Positions 24,235 through 35,425 are shown, counted from the stretch's first letter. The stretch: DNA of 64,000 nucleotides from Cephalotus follicularis (GCA_001972305.1 BDDD01000115.1:248001-312000); one strand, 5' to 3'. The notes: a model not told the origin generated them from the letters alone. A program made the numbers and translations.

Positions 24235-24327
24235 CCGCCAAATCACATGGCGTCATCATGTATCCCCGCCAAATCACATGGCGTCATAATATAACCCCGC
24301 CAAATCACATGGCGTCATAATATAACC
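24235..24327. repeat. 31 bp tandem repeat, three units
   Basis: Units start at 24235, 24266 and 24297 with CCGCCAAATCACATGGCGTC, followed by variable ATNATRTANC. Each unit contains the inverted pair CGCCAAATCACATGGCG. Confidence 0.85.
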
Positions 24328-25823
24328 GCTGCAGCAATAATACTAGGTAAGGCTACAGGATGTGATCATCATCCATCATACACCGGTGTAGAGTGCCTAC
24401 CTCTGCCTCGAAAGAGGGGCCGGCATGATCAGTGCACGGACCCACCCATCGTCCGAAAAACCCGCACGCATACTCAACCTCATCCGAGGGACCGTGTGCA
24501 ATATATATATATATATATATATCAGCAATCAAATACAGTCCAATAGGAGGGTAATGGAGCAGCTCTGCTGCACTCACACTCGGCATACCATCATAGACAA
24601 TAGTATGCCGCAGATCCAGATATGGAATCCGGGGGCAGTTTCCACATAACATCCCATCATAGACCAATGGGCCTGCTAAGTAGAGTTGAGCGTCGAACAT
24701 ATACCACTCCTTGGACCAGTAGAGTCATATGTGACGTATTACAAAGTACCAGTATCGGAGTACAAGTAAGATATAATAATTACAATGACATATATCTCAT
24801 GAAGGTGACTTAGTCACCCAGAATCCATGCCTCATATACAAATCAATAATTAAACTCACATAAGACATATGATATTCAAATCCCAATCAATTTATATAAC
24901 ACAATCACAATCGGGCACATATCAACGAAAGACTCAATATAAGAGGAAGGGAATGTCCCACTCACAAGTTAATGGAACTTGGCTATCGCTGACTAACCCC
25001 GCGATGCTCCGGATCAGGAACCGAATCCGCGTCTACAGGGTCATTACATATGAAAATTCATAAGCATACTTTCCCATGTTTATATTGTATAACATGAATA
25101 TAATGCATGTATAACTATACGACGACTATACCCCCCTTATAAACACTTACTAGCGGGTCTACGTGTCCATGAATCTAAAAGGTGCATTAGAACCCAATTC
25201 TCATATAACCATATATCATTTAACACCGTTATCATTCAATTTTCTCAATCCGCAAACCTACTAGTAACCCCAAGCACATTAACCAAAATTTCTACGGTTA
25301 AATAAGCTTTCAATTATAATACTAAAAACTTCCTAAATTTTTATTCACCGAACATAACTATATAATTACCATATTCCAATTCCTCAACTATTACCAATAC
25401 TATTTATCAATAACCATAGAATTTATATCATTTATACTTCATTTATGCAAACCCATAGGATAGTGACAATTCATGTTATAATCCTTCAAACTACTAATAC
25501 ATATCCACCCCCAAAACTTAAAAAAAACAGCCCTTTAATTCCTCTTAAACAAAACCTGAAATTTAAATACAAAAGGAGGAAAAACCATTCATGCCATAAT
25601 ACTTCAATTTACTAACTCCATTTTATATTAGAAACACTTAAACATCATAGAAACATCAAATTCCTCTAACTACATATGGCAATTGAATTTGGAAATAGGA
25701 GAATTCAATTTAAACTTTACTAATATGCCAACTCTAGCATGAACTAAAAATTTACCATATGCAAGAATCACTTCTCTTTTACCATTTAAAAAAAAAAATC
25801 ATACTCAAGCCCAGAACATTGAC

Positions 25824-26385
25824 GCCTAAGACATAGTCGTTGACGCCAATAAGACAGAATGCACATATTGCTTGTTTTCACTTGCAATTTTTCCTGTCAA
25901 ACATAACTCTACCCCTTTCAAACATAAGCATAACCTTTCAAACATAACACTACCCCTTTCAAACATTTGATGCACATATGATATCAATTTATAGCATCTT
26001 GATATTCAAACATACCCGTAGGCATATATAACATATATAACATCTCATGCAAAACTGTCAAACATTTGATGCATAACATATATAAAATTGTTTTCATTTG
26101 ATACATACTTTGATGCATAACTGTGAAACATTTGCTTACGGGTACATTTGATACATAACTGTCAAACATAACTTTTGCATATATGATATCAATTTAAAAA
26201 TATTTGATACATACTCTTAAAAACATAGGCATACACATTACACAAACATCTCATCATAACCATATATAAGATCAAGAGTATGTAACAAGATAATATAACA
26301 TCCACAGGACTTAAATTTGATACAAAACAAAGTTTTAAAACTGAAATAAATCAAATGTTTAAAAACAGAAAATGCAATGTATGAA
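25824..26385. repeat. Non-coding A+T-rich repeats in the hAT element
   Basis: Contains repeated CCCTTTCAAACATAA and CAAACATTTGATGCATAAC-like blocks between 25910 and 26190. No ORF. It lies just 3' of the minus-strand gene and may include its 3' untranslated region. Confidence 0.5.
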
Positions 26386-27555
26386 TCAAGTCTTCACATT
26401 ATCTCCTCCTTCTTCTTCCGAAGAGGAGATGTCAGCAGCTTCAATAAGACCTTTGGCAATCATCTTCTTCGCCAGTCTCCTAAGTCTTCTATGATGATCG
26501 TCAAAAAGGTCAAGAACTTCTCTCAAATTATCCATCTTCTTATGCAACTTCCTCACCTCATCCAACAAAACATCCATGGACGTTGACGCCTTGCTACTGC
26601 TACTTGCTTGACCTTGCTACATTTGTGGTGTAGGGGTTTGCTTCTTTCTTTGAGCTTCTCCTTGCTCTTCAACATCCTCATCACCTTCACCTTCACCTTC
26701 AACTCTATTTCTTTTTCTTCCACCTTCCTTAAGCAGCCATTGAACACCTTTATCAGAATCAAACACTCTCTTCCATCCCATTCTCTTCAAGGAAGAGGAA
26801 TTGTAGATGTCCCCAACATCTAGCCTCGATGCAACTTCATTCCCAAACACTATCCCAAAGTGAGAGAGAATCTTGGTGATTACCATACTGTATGGAAATG
26901 CACCTTCAACTTTAGAAGTTGCTCTTAACATGTTTTTCATGATTAAATGAGGGAGGTTCAATGGTTTACTAGTCACAACATGCCACATAATATACAAGTC
27001 TTGGTCACTCATCTTTTCATGCCCACTGGAGGTAAGTAGAATGTGAGTGGTAGTTATGTGGCGGAGCAGTCTATGCTCAGCACCAAGGAGATTGGTAGGC
27101 TTGGCCATGCCTCTAAAACCATTCTCATTAGGGTAGAACACCCTAAGACTATCCTTCAAAACTAATTCCGGATCCTCCGGCCATTTCTTAGTTTCAAAAA
27201 ACTTTGATCCAACAGTAGGTACATTCAAAATCTGACATAGAATCTTATCATCAAACTTGATAACTATTCTATCAACCTTAGTCTTCAATTCTAAAATATC
27301 ATTGCAATCATCTCCTACATTACTCAAATTTCTATAAAATTCTTTAACAGATTCTCTATAATATGGAGCATTAATCGTAAAGTAATCTTTCCAACCTAAA
27401 ACATCAAACCATTGTTCTAGATTAAACTTATCACCTGTAGTGAAGGAGAAATCAACAGTCCTTTCACAGAGCACTTTCCTGGCTGCATAAGAACTCTTGT
27501 ATCTCTGACCAGTGGGTGTCTTGCCTCCATGTGCTGAGTGCTTGGTCTTCGGCAT
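26386..27555 (-). pseudogene. Putative plant transposon protein (PF20167-like), one in-frame stop
   Basis: The minus-strand frame from ATG at 27555 runs 312 codons to TAG at 26619-26617, then continues in the same frame for 77 more codons to 26386. At the stop the sequence reads TPTPQ-M-TAG-QGQASSSSK, so a CAG to TAG change is the simplest explanation. The body fits the plant transposon protein family: YAARKVLCERTVDF, LGWKDYFTINAPYY, VKEFYRNLSN, IVIKFDDKILCQILNVP, HRLLRHITTTHILL and the following LNLPHLIMKNML. A basic and acidic linker (RKKQTP, EGEGDEDVEEQGE) leads to the tail shared with the transposase. The gene is convergent with the transposase and lies near the right end of the hAT. Its function is unknown. 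Relative intactness suggests it was under selection until recently. Confidence 0.7.
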
Positions 27556-28190
27556 TATGCAGGATTAGGTTTTGATAAAAAAAAGATTCAAGATTTTTAG
27601 GGTACAAGATCGGATTTTAGAAAAAGCAGAGAGAGGGAAACTAGGGATTTTAACGCCAAAAGGAGTGAGAGTCGACGAAAACGCACAGAGCATTATATAT
27701 TGGACCCTTAGGCGTCGACGTCTACCATTTACGTTGACACTTATCGTGTACCATTTTATCCACGTCAACTCCAAAATGAAGATGTCAACGCCAAAAGGTG
27801 CAATTTCTGACAGTTGCTTTGGACGTTAACGTGAAGACTATTTAGCATCAACACCTATAAAGAAGACGTCAACGTGATAGTTAGACGTCAACGCCAAAGT
27901 TTGCTCAAATCTCAAATAGAATTGCAAGTTAACGCAAGCTTATGGAGTCAACAAAATTGACATTCACGTCAACGTTATCCATACAAGTCGACGTGAATAG
28001 GAATCGAACCGGCCCGGATTGCTTATAGCTAAGGTTCACGGACCGGTTTGGTTCTTACCTTTTTCCTTCCTTGAACCGGACCGGCCCGGACTGCGAGAAT
28101 TGCGGGCCGGTTCAAGAACCGGCCTGCCTTTCAGCGGTTCCGACCTGTCCGGGACACGATCTGGACCGGCCCGGACCCCTTGCAAGTCTA
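27556..28190. repeat. hAT right subterminal region
   Basis: Contains the 5' flank of the minus-strand gene, then a cluster of GACGTCAACG-type motifs (27705-28000), then ACCGG/CCCGG-rich sequence ending TTGCAAGTCTA. It mirrors the left subterminal region 19759-20170 in motif order. Confidence 0.75.
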
Positions 28191-28512
28191 GCTCTGTGGT
28201 GGCTAGTGCAAGGGATCTATACTCACTTTCTGTACTTGAGCGAGCCACAATGTCCTGTTTTTGAGTTTACCAAGAGATGATATTTGGACCATGATAGATC
28301 AAAAACCCCCTATTGATTTTCTATCATCTAAGCAGCCAGCCCAATCCACATCAGAGAATGCACATAGTTGAGAACAGTGTGAGGTCATAATGTGAAGACC
28401 AAGAGATAGTTTTACAAATTTCCAGTGTTCATCTGTTGGTGTAGACATAAATTGGCAGGCTTTGTTGATAGCAAATGCTATGACAGGGCGAGTTAGAGTG
28501 GCATATAGAAGA
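28191..28512 (-). pseudogene. Copia RT/RNase H fragment
   Basis: Minus strand: LLYATLTRPVIAFAINKACQFM, CAFSDVDWAGCLDDRKSIGGF and SSTESEYRSLALATTEL, the RNase H part of copia pol. It continues into 19758 across the hAT insertion and comes from 31423 across the solo LTR. One frame change separates the last block from the others. Confidence 0.85.
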
Positions 28513-28864
28513 TGTGACATCCGTGTCCCAGTGGTCTGTGTATGTGGAGCTTACGTGGCATCATGTCTGTATATCTATCTGCTAGTCCATTTTTCTGACA
28601 TTCATGACATATGCATCACGGCATTAATAAATTTTTGCTAGTGCGATTTCTTTCTGATGATTTTTCTGCATAACAAATTATTTTCTTTGCTATAATTAAA
28701 TGATATTTTACTTAAACTGCTGCTGAATTCGAAAAATAAGCCAAGTAGTATGTCCTAAACATCCAATTTCTGTTCGTATCGCTTAAATTCTGGACAAAAA
28801 CCCAGTCTGTTAGGGTTGAATTTATATATATTGTGAAATGCGATTTGTTTTGTCCCATTTTATG

Positions 28865-28901
<37 letters not shown>

Positions 28902-31417
28902 TTCTCTCTCTTCTCTCCCATTCTCTCACTCTCTCTGCTCCTGCCACCGACGTCAGTGCCGATCTGACGCCTGCAAAGGTACCGATCGAACCGCCGTCAC
29001 CTCCCGAGTGCACCAGATCCAACCCTATCGTCGGCAACCGTGCCGTTTGTGCCAACGAAGCCCTTCTCTCATCGCCTCTGTTTTGCGCCATATCTCCGTC
29101 TTCGCCGACCGTCACGACAAAGCGAGCCCAGATTCGGGCTCCTGGCGTCACGACCATTCGAATGGTACCAATCCCAACACGTGACGACACCGGCAATGCA
29201 GATCGGCGACGAAGGTAGCCTTGGTCAACGCGGCCGTTCCAGCCAGATTCGGCGCCGCCGTGACCAACACGCCTCATATCCGTGCTCCCCAGCCTCCGAC
29301 GCACCAAATGCGATGGCAACCGCTCGTGGCTGACATCCTCCGGCCAGCGGCGGCGCGTTGGCCCACACGCTGGCAACCTTCTACGACCCGTTCTGACAGC
29401 TTTCTGACTCTATTCTCCATGTTGATGTGATCCGTTCCAGTTTCGCTGTGGGATTCTGACTATGTGCTCCGTTCTGTCCGATTTCGGTAAACTTTGAACT
29501 TTTCTCCGTTAGTTCTGTTTTCCATTGAATTCTATATTTCTGTATCTATATCTGTTTCTGTTATATATATGAGCTAGAATTGTATAGTCGATTCGAATTG
29601 GATAACTTGGACAACCACTTGGACTAGTTTCAAATGATTTCAAAATGGTGTTTAAATTGAACGTTTAAACGATGTTTTCAATAATCAGACTTCTGTTTCT
29701 GATGACCGTTTTGATCAGTTATAGTTTTCTGACATCTGCACGCATTTCATTGCATAATGCTTTACACGTCTTAGTACGTGTTTGAGTTCTGATGGTCTGT
29801 TGTCTGTCTGTCTGTCTGTTGGCAGATGATCCTGCCTTTGAGGTCGGCGATGGAGGCAACCAGTCGTGCGGCTTGTTTGTTTGTTCTGTTAGTGGAACGC
29901 CTTTCTTTAACCCTTTTTATTCTGAGATGCTTTTAAATGTTTTGAATGTTTAAGCGTGTTCGCTTATTTGTTTTCTGTATCTGAATGAACTTAGTTTTAG
30001 TTCATTTCTGAAATTGTTTAAAGTTTTAATGTCTGAACTTTCTTTTAATGTTTTCAAATGCTCGCATGGTTATAGTCATACTATGACGCTATTTTTGGCC
30101 ATATCTGTACATGATAAGGAAAATGATTTCCTCTATCTGTTTAAATCTGTTTTGATGACATTGATGATTTCCGTATGTCTGAAATCTGTTTTAAAGTCTG
30201 TTTCGAGGATTCTGTGTTCTGAAATATGAGATTCTGCATTCTGCATTCTGAAATCTGTTAAATATGTTGAGATGCATAGAGATCTCGGTATTGTATTATA
30301 TATATCTGATGCCCATGAGAGGCTTTGTCTACACGTGTATGACTTTCTGATCTGATGCTTTGATACGATGGTATCATTGCCACCTTTTCTGCTGGACCTT
30401 CGGCCCGATGGGGCCCAAGCGTTAACCTTACCTAGTGGATCCACTGCATCTTTATATATTTATGATGTTGTAAAACTATGTTAAATACTACATATAACTG
30501 AATTTTTGATGTTTTAAATTTTTTTGAAAGAAATGATCTGGTTTTTTATCTGGTTTTTCTGCTGATTTTTGGAAATACCAGTTTTTAAATCGGTTTTGAT
30601 TTTGTATTCTGTTTAAGTCAATTTATATTTGTTTTATAAATCAGATGTTGTATTTTGATTCTGTTTCTGAAAACTTTGTTTCAGTTATTTTACATTTTTG
30701 TTATATCTTTTCTGCAAAGATATTTATATGCGAGCAAAACTCTGCAGAGTTTTTTTGTTCCATCTCACTAGTCCTGTGGACTAACCCTCTCCTCTGTTTT
30801 CTATTTTTAGTTCTGACAGGTTAGTCTGCTGAACTCTATCAGCTAGAGTCAGTCAGTCTGCAGAGGTAAGACCACAAGGGCATGCCTACCAGAGTCAACA
30901 CATACATATTATTCACGTTTTTAGCATTTGAATTTTCTGCATTACTTATATTTTTGGATAAATGTTTATATGTGTTGGTTGGTTTAAAAAGGGCTGAGCC
31001 TTGTTTTTTATTTATATTTTGATAATATGGTTGAGGCAGAACCCAACCCATACTTGTTTTCTATTTAAATTGTGGTCTGCTGAGGGCTGAGCCCATTTTA
31101 TAAACTGTTTTCTCCTTCAGGAATGTGGTCTGCTGAGGGCTGAGCCCATTTTTATAAACTGTGTTTTTATTTACAGGGGGCATAGTCCAATAAACGAATA
31201 CTACATGCCCAATTTTCGAAAAATTTTAAGAGTTAGAATTATTTTCAAGTTTATCAAGAAACTTTTCTGTTTTTTTTTTTGTTTTGAAGAAACTTTCTGT
31301 TTAAAAATGTATTTTTGAATCTCTGTTCTGCTGAACTTACGAGATGAGTCTCTGATGGAAGGCTTAGCCTCGTAGTAGGCGCGATGGATTCCAGCTGGGC
31401 TGGGTCTGGGAGTGTCA
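28513..31417 (+). mobile_element. Gypsy-type solo LTR in the copia reverse transcriptase
   Basis: Starts TGTGACATCCGTGTCCC and ends GGTCTGGGAGTGTCA, between exact GAAGA duplications (28508-28512 and 31418-31422). Rejoining the flanks restores copia RT (YRSIVGAL next to LLYATLTRP). At 2905 bp its size fits Tekay-like LTRs. It contains a (CT)n tract (28868-28897), a G+C-rich region (28930-29400), a hairpin at 30769-30783, and an AAACGAATACTACATGCCCA block (31193) also found at 38670. The long frames in 28822-29430 are composition artefacts. Confidence 0.85.
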
Positions 31418-32985
31418 GAAGAGCACCAACAATGCTTCTGTATTCGGTGGGATTAGGCAGAGGAGTTCCTGAGGTCTTGGAGATACGTAGGTTAGAGACA
31501 GTGGGAGTGGAGATTTGTTTGGCACCAAGCATATTTGTTCTCTTAAGAAGATTTAACATGTATTGCTGCTGAGATAAGAGAAGACCCTTTAGTGTAGTGG
31601 TAACTTCAATACCGAGAAAGAAATGAAGAGTACCAAGGTCCTTAATGGAAAATTCAGTGCTCAATGAGCTCAAAAGCGATGATAGTTGTGTAGAGTCATT
31701 TCCAGTCAATATAATATCGTCTAGATAAACAAGTAAATATGCAACTATAGATCGAGATCGAAGAATAAACAATGAAGAGTCAGTTTTGGAACCTGTAAAA
31801 CCAAGCTGTAGTAAAAATGTGCTCAGGCGCTGGAACCAAGCTCTTGGGGCTTGTTTCAATCCATAGAGTGATTTCTGTAGCTTGCATACATAATGAGGAA
31901 ATCTTTCATCTTGGAAACCAGGAGGTTGTTGCATGTATATGTCTTCAGAGATGTGCCCACGGAGGAAGGCTTGAACATCTAATTGACAAATGGGCCAACC
32001 AGCAAACATGGCAATGGAGATTACTGTGCGAATGGTTGTCGGTTTTACAGCAGGACTGCAAGTCTTACTATAGTCCAATCCATACTCCTGATGAAATCCC
32101 TTAGCCACAAGTCTTGCTTTGTGACGTTCTATGGTGCCATTAGATTTGTGTTTCACCTTAAACACCCATTTACACCCAATCACAGCGCAATTCAAGGGAG
32201 GGGAAGTGAGGACCCACGTACCATTGCTTATCAAGGCATTAAATTCAGTAGTCATTGCTTGACACCATTCGGGGAGTCTGACAGCTTGAGAGTGACAAGT
32301 GGGTTCTGTATGAGACTCAATGGAGGAAAGGAGGGCAAGAGGAAGTGGATGTTTGGTAGTGAGATAACTCTTTGGGATTTTTGGAATTCGGGTCCCATCT
32401 TGGGTACGAGTGACCATGGGGTGGAGATGGGTAGTAGATTCCTTGGGTACCGAGACTGTTGGTGGAGAAGGGGAACCATGGGAACGACATGAGGGTTTAG
32501 TGGAAGACGATGATGAGGTGGATGGAGAATTGGGCTGAGAATGAAGAGGCTGACTTGAACTAGATGTGTGTTGATTTAATGATTCGATATGTGTGGGTTG
32601 AGAGTCAGTGATTTGAGGAATGATGGGCCTTAAGGTTGAGTGGGATGATTTGAGAAATATATAGGAGTTTGTTGAGTCCTTGGAATCGGATGTGAATTAG
32701 TAACAGATTGGTTGGGATTAGTAGGACCTGATGCTGGGTTAAGATGGGAACAAGGTGGTGGGCTTTGATTAAGTAGAGGAGGAATAGAAGAAATTTGAGC
32801 TGGCTCTGAAGGTGAGGTAGAAGTATTTAAAAATTGAGATAGCTGACTTGTTGAAGTAGAGCATGAAGGGAAAAAGGAAAGAGAGTTTCATCAAAAATCA
32901 CATGACGAGAGATGAAGATTTTGTCAGAATCTGTGTGATAACATTTGTAGCCTTTAGGCTGAGAGGAATAGCCAAGAAAGGGGAT
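31418..32985 (-). pseudogene. Copia reverse transcriptase and post-integrase region
   Basis: From 32417 down to about 31423 the minus strand encodes copia RT: EWCQAMTTEFNALISNGTW, GCKWVFKVKHKSNGTIERHK, RLVAKGFHQEYGLDYSKTCSP, YGLKQAPRAW and the catalytic LLVYLDDIIL, then FFLGIEV. It ends at the solo LTR; the protein-like extension before 31423 is LTR sequence. Upstream, about 32985-32850, FLGYSSQPKGYKCYH and ISRHVIFDETLFPF are the region just after the copia integrase core. Between about 32850 and 32420 the frame is broken in Ser/Pro-rich linker sequence. Confidence 0.85.
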
Positions 32986-33457
32986 GCAAATCTAGACGAA
33001 GCTGCATAACACGTGCTTGAGAAAGGGATGCAAAGGCAGCAGCAAGAGCACTCCATACATCACGAGAGGTGGTATGGCCCACCACTTGAGCATGAACACT
33101 TTCAATGAGGGAGGAAAGGATCCAACTCAAAAGTAGCTGATCTTGTTTGTACCAAGCGAGAAAATCTGGATTGAGGACATGGATGTCGATAGGAGCAGAA
33201 GAGAGGTAGCAAGGTGGAGGGGAGGAAGAGCCATCAACAAACTACATAAGATCATACCCATTGAGCACATGAAGGAACTGAGATCGCCATACGAGGTAGT
33301 TTTTAGATGTGAGTTTGATAGAGAGAAAGTGATGAATATAGGTAAAGTTAGTAGGAGAGGATGGAGTAAAAGCAGTGGTGGAAGAAGAAGGAATGTTGAG
33401 ATGCAAAGAAGCATCAGTAGAGGGAAATTTGGATGTTGGGGAGTTTGAATAGGCCAT
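32986..33457 (-). pseudogene. Copia gag N-terminal fragment
   Basis: ATG at 33457. The protein begins MAYSNSPTSKFPS and has SIKLTSKNYLVWRSQFLHVL and GYDLM, then a TAG, FVDG, and after it LAWYKQDQLLLSWILSSL and TSRDVWSALAAAFAS, the copia gag (UBN2-type) N-terminal region. At about 32986 it joins sequence that belongs after integrase, so the gag end, zinc knuckle, protease and integrase core are deleted. Confidence 0.75.
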
Positions 33458-33525
33458 TGATGGAGAGCCGAAGCTAGAGAAGAAGAGGTAGGCGGCGAAA
33501 CCTTAGAGAAAAAAAATATATATCT

Positions 33526-33541
33526 AATGGGCTCTGATACT
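33526..33541 (-). promoter_or_regulatory. Copia primer-binding site
   Basis: On the minus strand GTATCAGAGCCCATTAG follows the 5' LTR, matching the initiator tRNA-Met site TGGTATCAGAGC with a TGG to TAG change at its start. Confidence 0.7.
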
Positions 33542-33548
33542 AAGATAA

Positions 33549-33771
33549 TGTAATGGCTTATCTCAAAAGATAGATAGCCTGTGTGTATTGTATTTTTATA
33601 TATAAACTTTACAATATATGACAAAATACAAGAGAGAAGAGATTCACTTCATAACAGAATTCTGTTATGCAAAATATACAAGAAAAGGAATAAAGAATGA
33701 TTCCTATTTGCCAACGAATTTACAGTGGCGGTGAGGTAGCTTCTAGTGTATTCTTAGCTGACGTGTCTTGT
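33549..33771 (-). repeat. Copia 5' LTR
   Basis: About 223 bp, matching the uninterrupted form of the LTR at 18512-19453 with scattered differences. The outer end (GACGTGTCTT) has lost the terminal TCA seen in the other LTR, so the target-site duplication could not be fixed. Confidence 0.75.
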
Positions 33772-33782
33772 TCGTTAATATC

Positions 33783-35425
33783 ATTATTAAAAAAATTTAA
33801 TAAACTATCACAAACTAATTAAAATTTTCGAAGAGTTCTATGCTGGTATAGTAACCACCAAATTCATGATAGATTGATATAAATTGGTGTAATTGAGACA
33901 AAAATACCAATCGTTTTAATCTTCATATGTCCCATTAATTAATTGTCCTCATTTTTTCATCCAAGTTTTGATTGGATTATGGGGTAAATATCAATAGAAA
34001 CTGATTATCTTTAGAATTTACAAAAAAAAAAAAAAAAAACCTCATCCTTACCAAAAAGATGTTATCAAAATTTTATATTCATATATATAATAATGAGTTT
34101 CTCGCTTCAACTTAATATTAATAAAACAAAAATAAAAGTCATAAAAAACAAAAACATAAGCCGTATTTTGGGGCTTGAAAATTGTTTCAATAATTTTTTT
34201 ACTAAAACAAAATAGATTGAATATTTGAAACGAACATTAATACGGGATAGTACTTATTAACATATTTTATAAACAAATTTAACTCTATCAATTAATATTA
34301 TTTAAAGAAGTTCTGTTTTTTTTAATTATGAGATGTGGAACACTTTTTGATTTTTTTTAATAAAAAAATAATTATCATTAAAATAAAGGTCAGATAAACC
34401 GACAATACAACGATCAGACAAGCCGATTAGATAAAGACATAACGGCCATCAACAACAACCCCATAATGACCCTTAATAATAAAATAATAACGGTCATAAA
34501 TCATAACCTAAAAAACTGGATAAACATGTCACATAAGAAATAACCTAAAGTCAAAATCCGAGTTTTGACAATATGCACTGATGCCAGAAGATCTATTTGC
34601 TGAATACGAATCCACCCATGCTGATTGTCATTAGCGGTTAAAAAATGATCATCTTTAGTAGTAGTTGATTCAATAACTACCGTGACTTCCGCTTTCACTC
34701 ATATTTGAACTGGGAGAAGATCAATAGAAGGAAAGCAACAAATGTTTTTTGCATAAACTCAAACCATCCTCTCCAAATTGTTACAAAACTCCAGATCAGA
34801 GCTTAACAATGACAGATCTGGGACAATTACATACATATTTGGTCTTTAGAACACCAGATCTAGATTATTGCCACTAGAAAAACTAGAATGAAAAAAATCA
34901 AATTAACAAACAAGAACAACAAAATAACGGTAAATAAAAGCACACAAGAGCTCTTCGACATGCGCAGAACTGACGCCTGTGCTTGACGAGGTAATGAGCA
35001 AGAGAATTTTTTTTTTCCTTTTAGAAAGAAGGTTGTGAATAGTTTTAGAGAGAAGTTCTAAAATATTTTTTGAAATTTTATAAAGTAATAATTTTTTTAA
35101 AAAAATAAACAATATTAGATGTTATATATTATCTATATTTATATAGTAAAATATATATTTAATAGTTCATTCTTTAGAAGTTGACAATTAGAAACATCTC
35201 CCAAAAGCTATCATTTAGATCTCAAATAATTGTCAGATAAACTCCAAATATGCTCTTTATTTATTATCAATCGATCGATATTTGAATCTTATTTGTAGGA
35301 AAAATATCATTTTAGCGCCCTCATATTTTGGTGTTTTTCAAATTGACGCATAACATTTTTTTTCTCAATTAAACATATCACATTTTAGATTTGTCTCGAT
35401 TTTACTCACTATGTTAAGTCAATTT
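33783..35425. repeat. Partial third tandem unit (flank only)
   Basis: 33783-33900 matches 9690-9815; 33900-34350 and 35070-35425 match 12829-13710, in the same order and orientation. This is the sequence that lies 3' of gene B in unit 2. No quinone reductase exon is visible beyond 35425. A segment of about 0.72 kb (34350-35070) is inserted relative to the other copy. Confidence 0.65.
34350..35070. mobile_element. Unidentified insertion in the third flank copy
   Basis: Interrupts sequence that is continuous at about 13340-13375. The left part has T- and A-runs and repeated ACGGTCAT/ACGGCCAT; the right part has CAGATCTGGGACAATTACAT. The minus strand shows LEFCNNLERM- and FPSIDLLP-like short frames, but nothing I can name. 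It might be a truncated non-LTR element. Confidence 0.4.

Larger units (their letters stand above)
23135..25818 (-). mobile_element. Gypsy-type solo LTR inside the hAT element
   Basis: Starts TGACACGACCCGTCCC and ends GCCCAGAACA, between TCGAC (23130-23134) and TTGAC (25819-25823), a duplication with one C/T change. Rejoining the flanks restores the GTCGACGCC motif of the hAT. The minus orientation is inferred from the GGTTAGTCC hairpin motif (23869-23883), which is inverted relative to the Tekay LTRs. It has no coding region. It contains 5S rRNA-like sequence, a 31 bp tandem repeat and an (AT)n tract (24500-24521). Confidence 0.7.
19759..28190 (+). mobile_element. hAT DNA transposon carrying two genes
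   Basis: Flanked by the exact 8 bp duplication GCTCTGTG (19751-19758 and 28191-28198), as hAT insertions produce. The tips are TAGGGTTGCAAATGGGC on the left and, read inward from the right, TAGACTTGCAAGGGGTC. Both subterminal regions are rich in ACCGG/CCCGG motifs, followed by GACGTCAACG-type motifs. It contains a broken hAT transposase on the plus strand, a second transposon-type gene on the minus strand, and a 2.7 kb LTR insertion (23135-25818). The right tip has lost one match to the left, so mobility is doubtful. Confidence 0.9.
18512..33771 (-). mobile_element. Copia LTR retrotransposon, nested and internally deleted
   Basis: Minus-strand element with short LTRs at 33549-33771 (5') and 18512-19453 (3', enlarged by an insertion), a primer-binding site at about 33526-33541, a gag start, and pol pieces at 32985-31418, 28512-28191 and 19758-19454. 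Three insertions break it: 18651-19365 (TSD AAACG), 19759-28190 (TSD GCTCTGTG) and 28513-31417 (TSD GAAGA). Protease and most of integrase are missing, because gag runs into the post-integrase region at about 32985. Without the insertions the element is only about 3.4 kb, so it was already defective or was deleted later. Confidence 0.8.

Noticed and set aside
28822..29430. Overlapping frames of up to 184 codons on both strands
   Set aside because: They come from a (CT)n tract and G+C-rich LTR sequence within 28513-31417. No domain is recognisable, and the frames occur on both strands at once.
31254..31422. C-terminal extension of the copia RT frame
   Set aside because: It reads past the GAAGA duplication into solo LTR sequence. 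The true continuation of RT is at 28512-28191.
33127..33624. 165-codon minus-strand frame
   Set aside because: Overlaps the copia gag in another frame and crosses the primer site and LTR; it is a shadow of gag.
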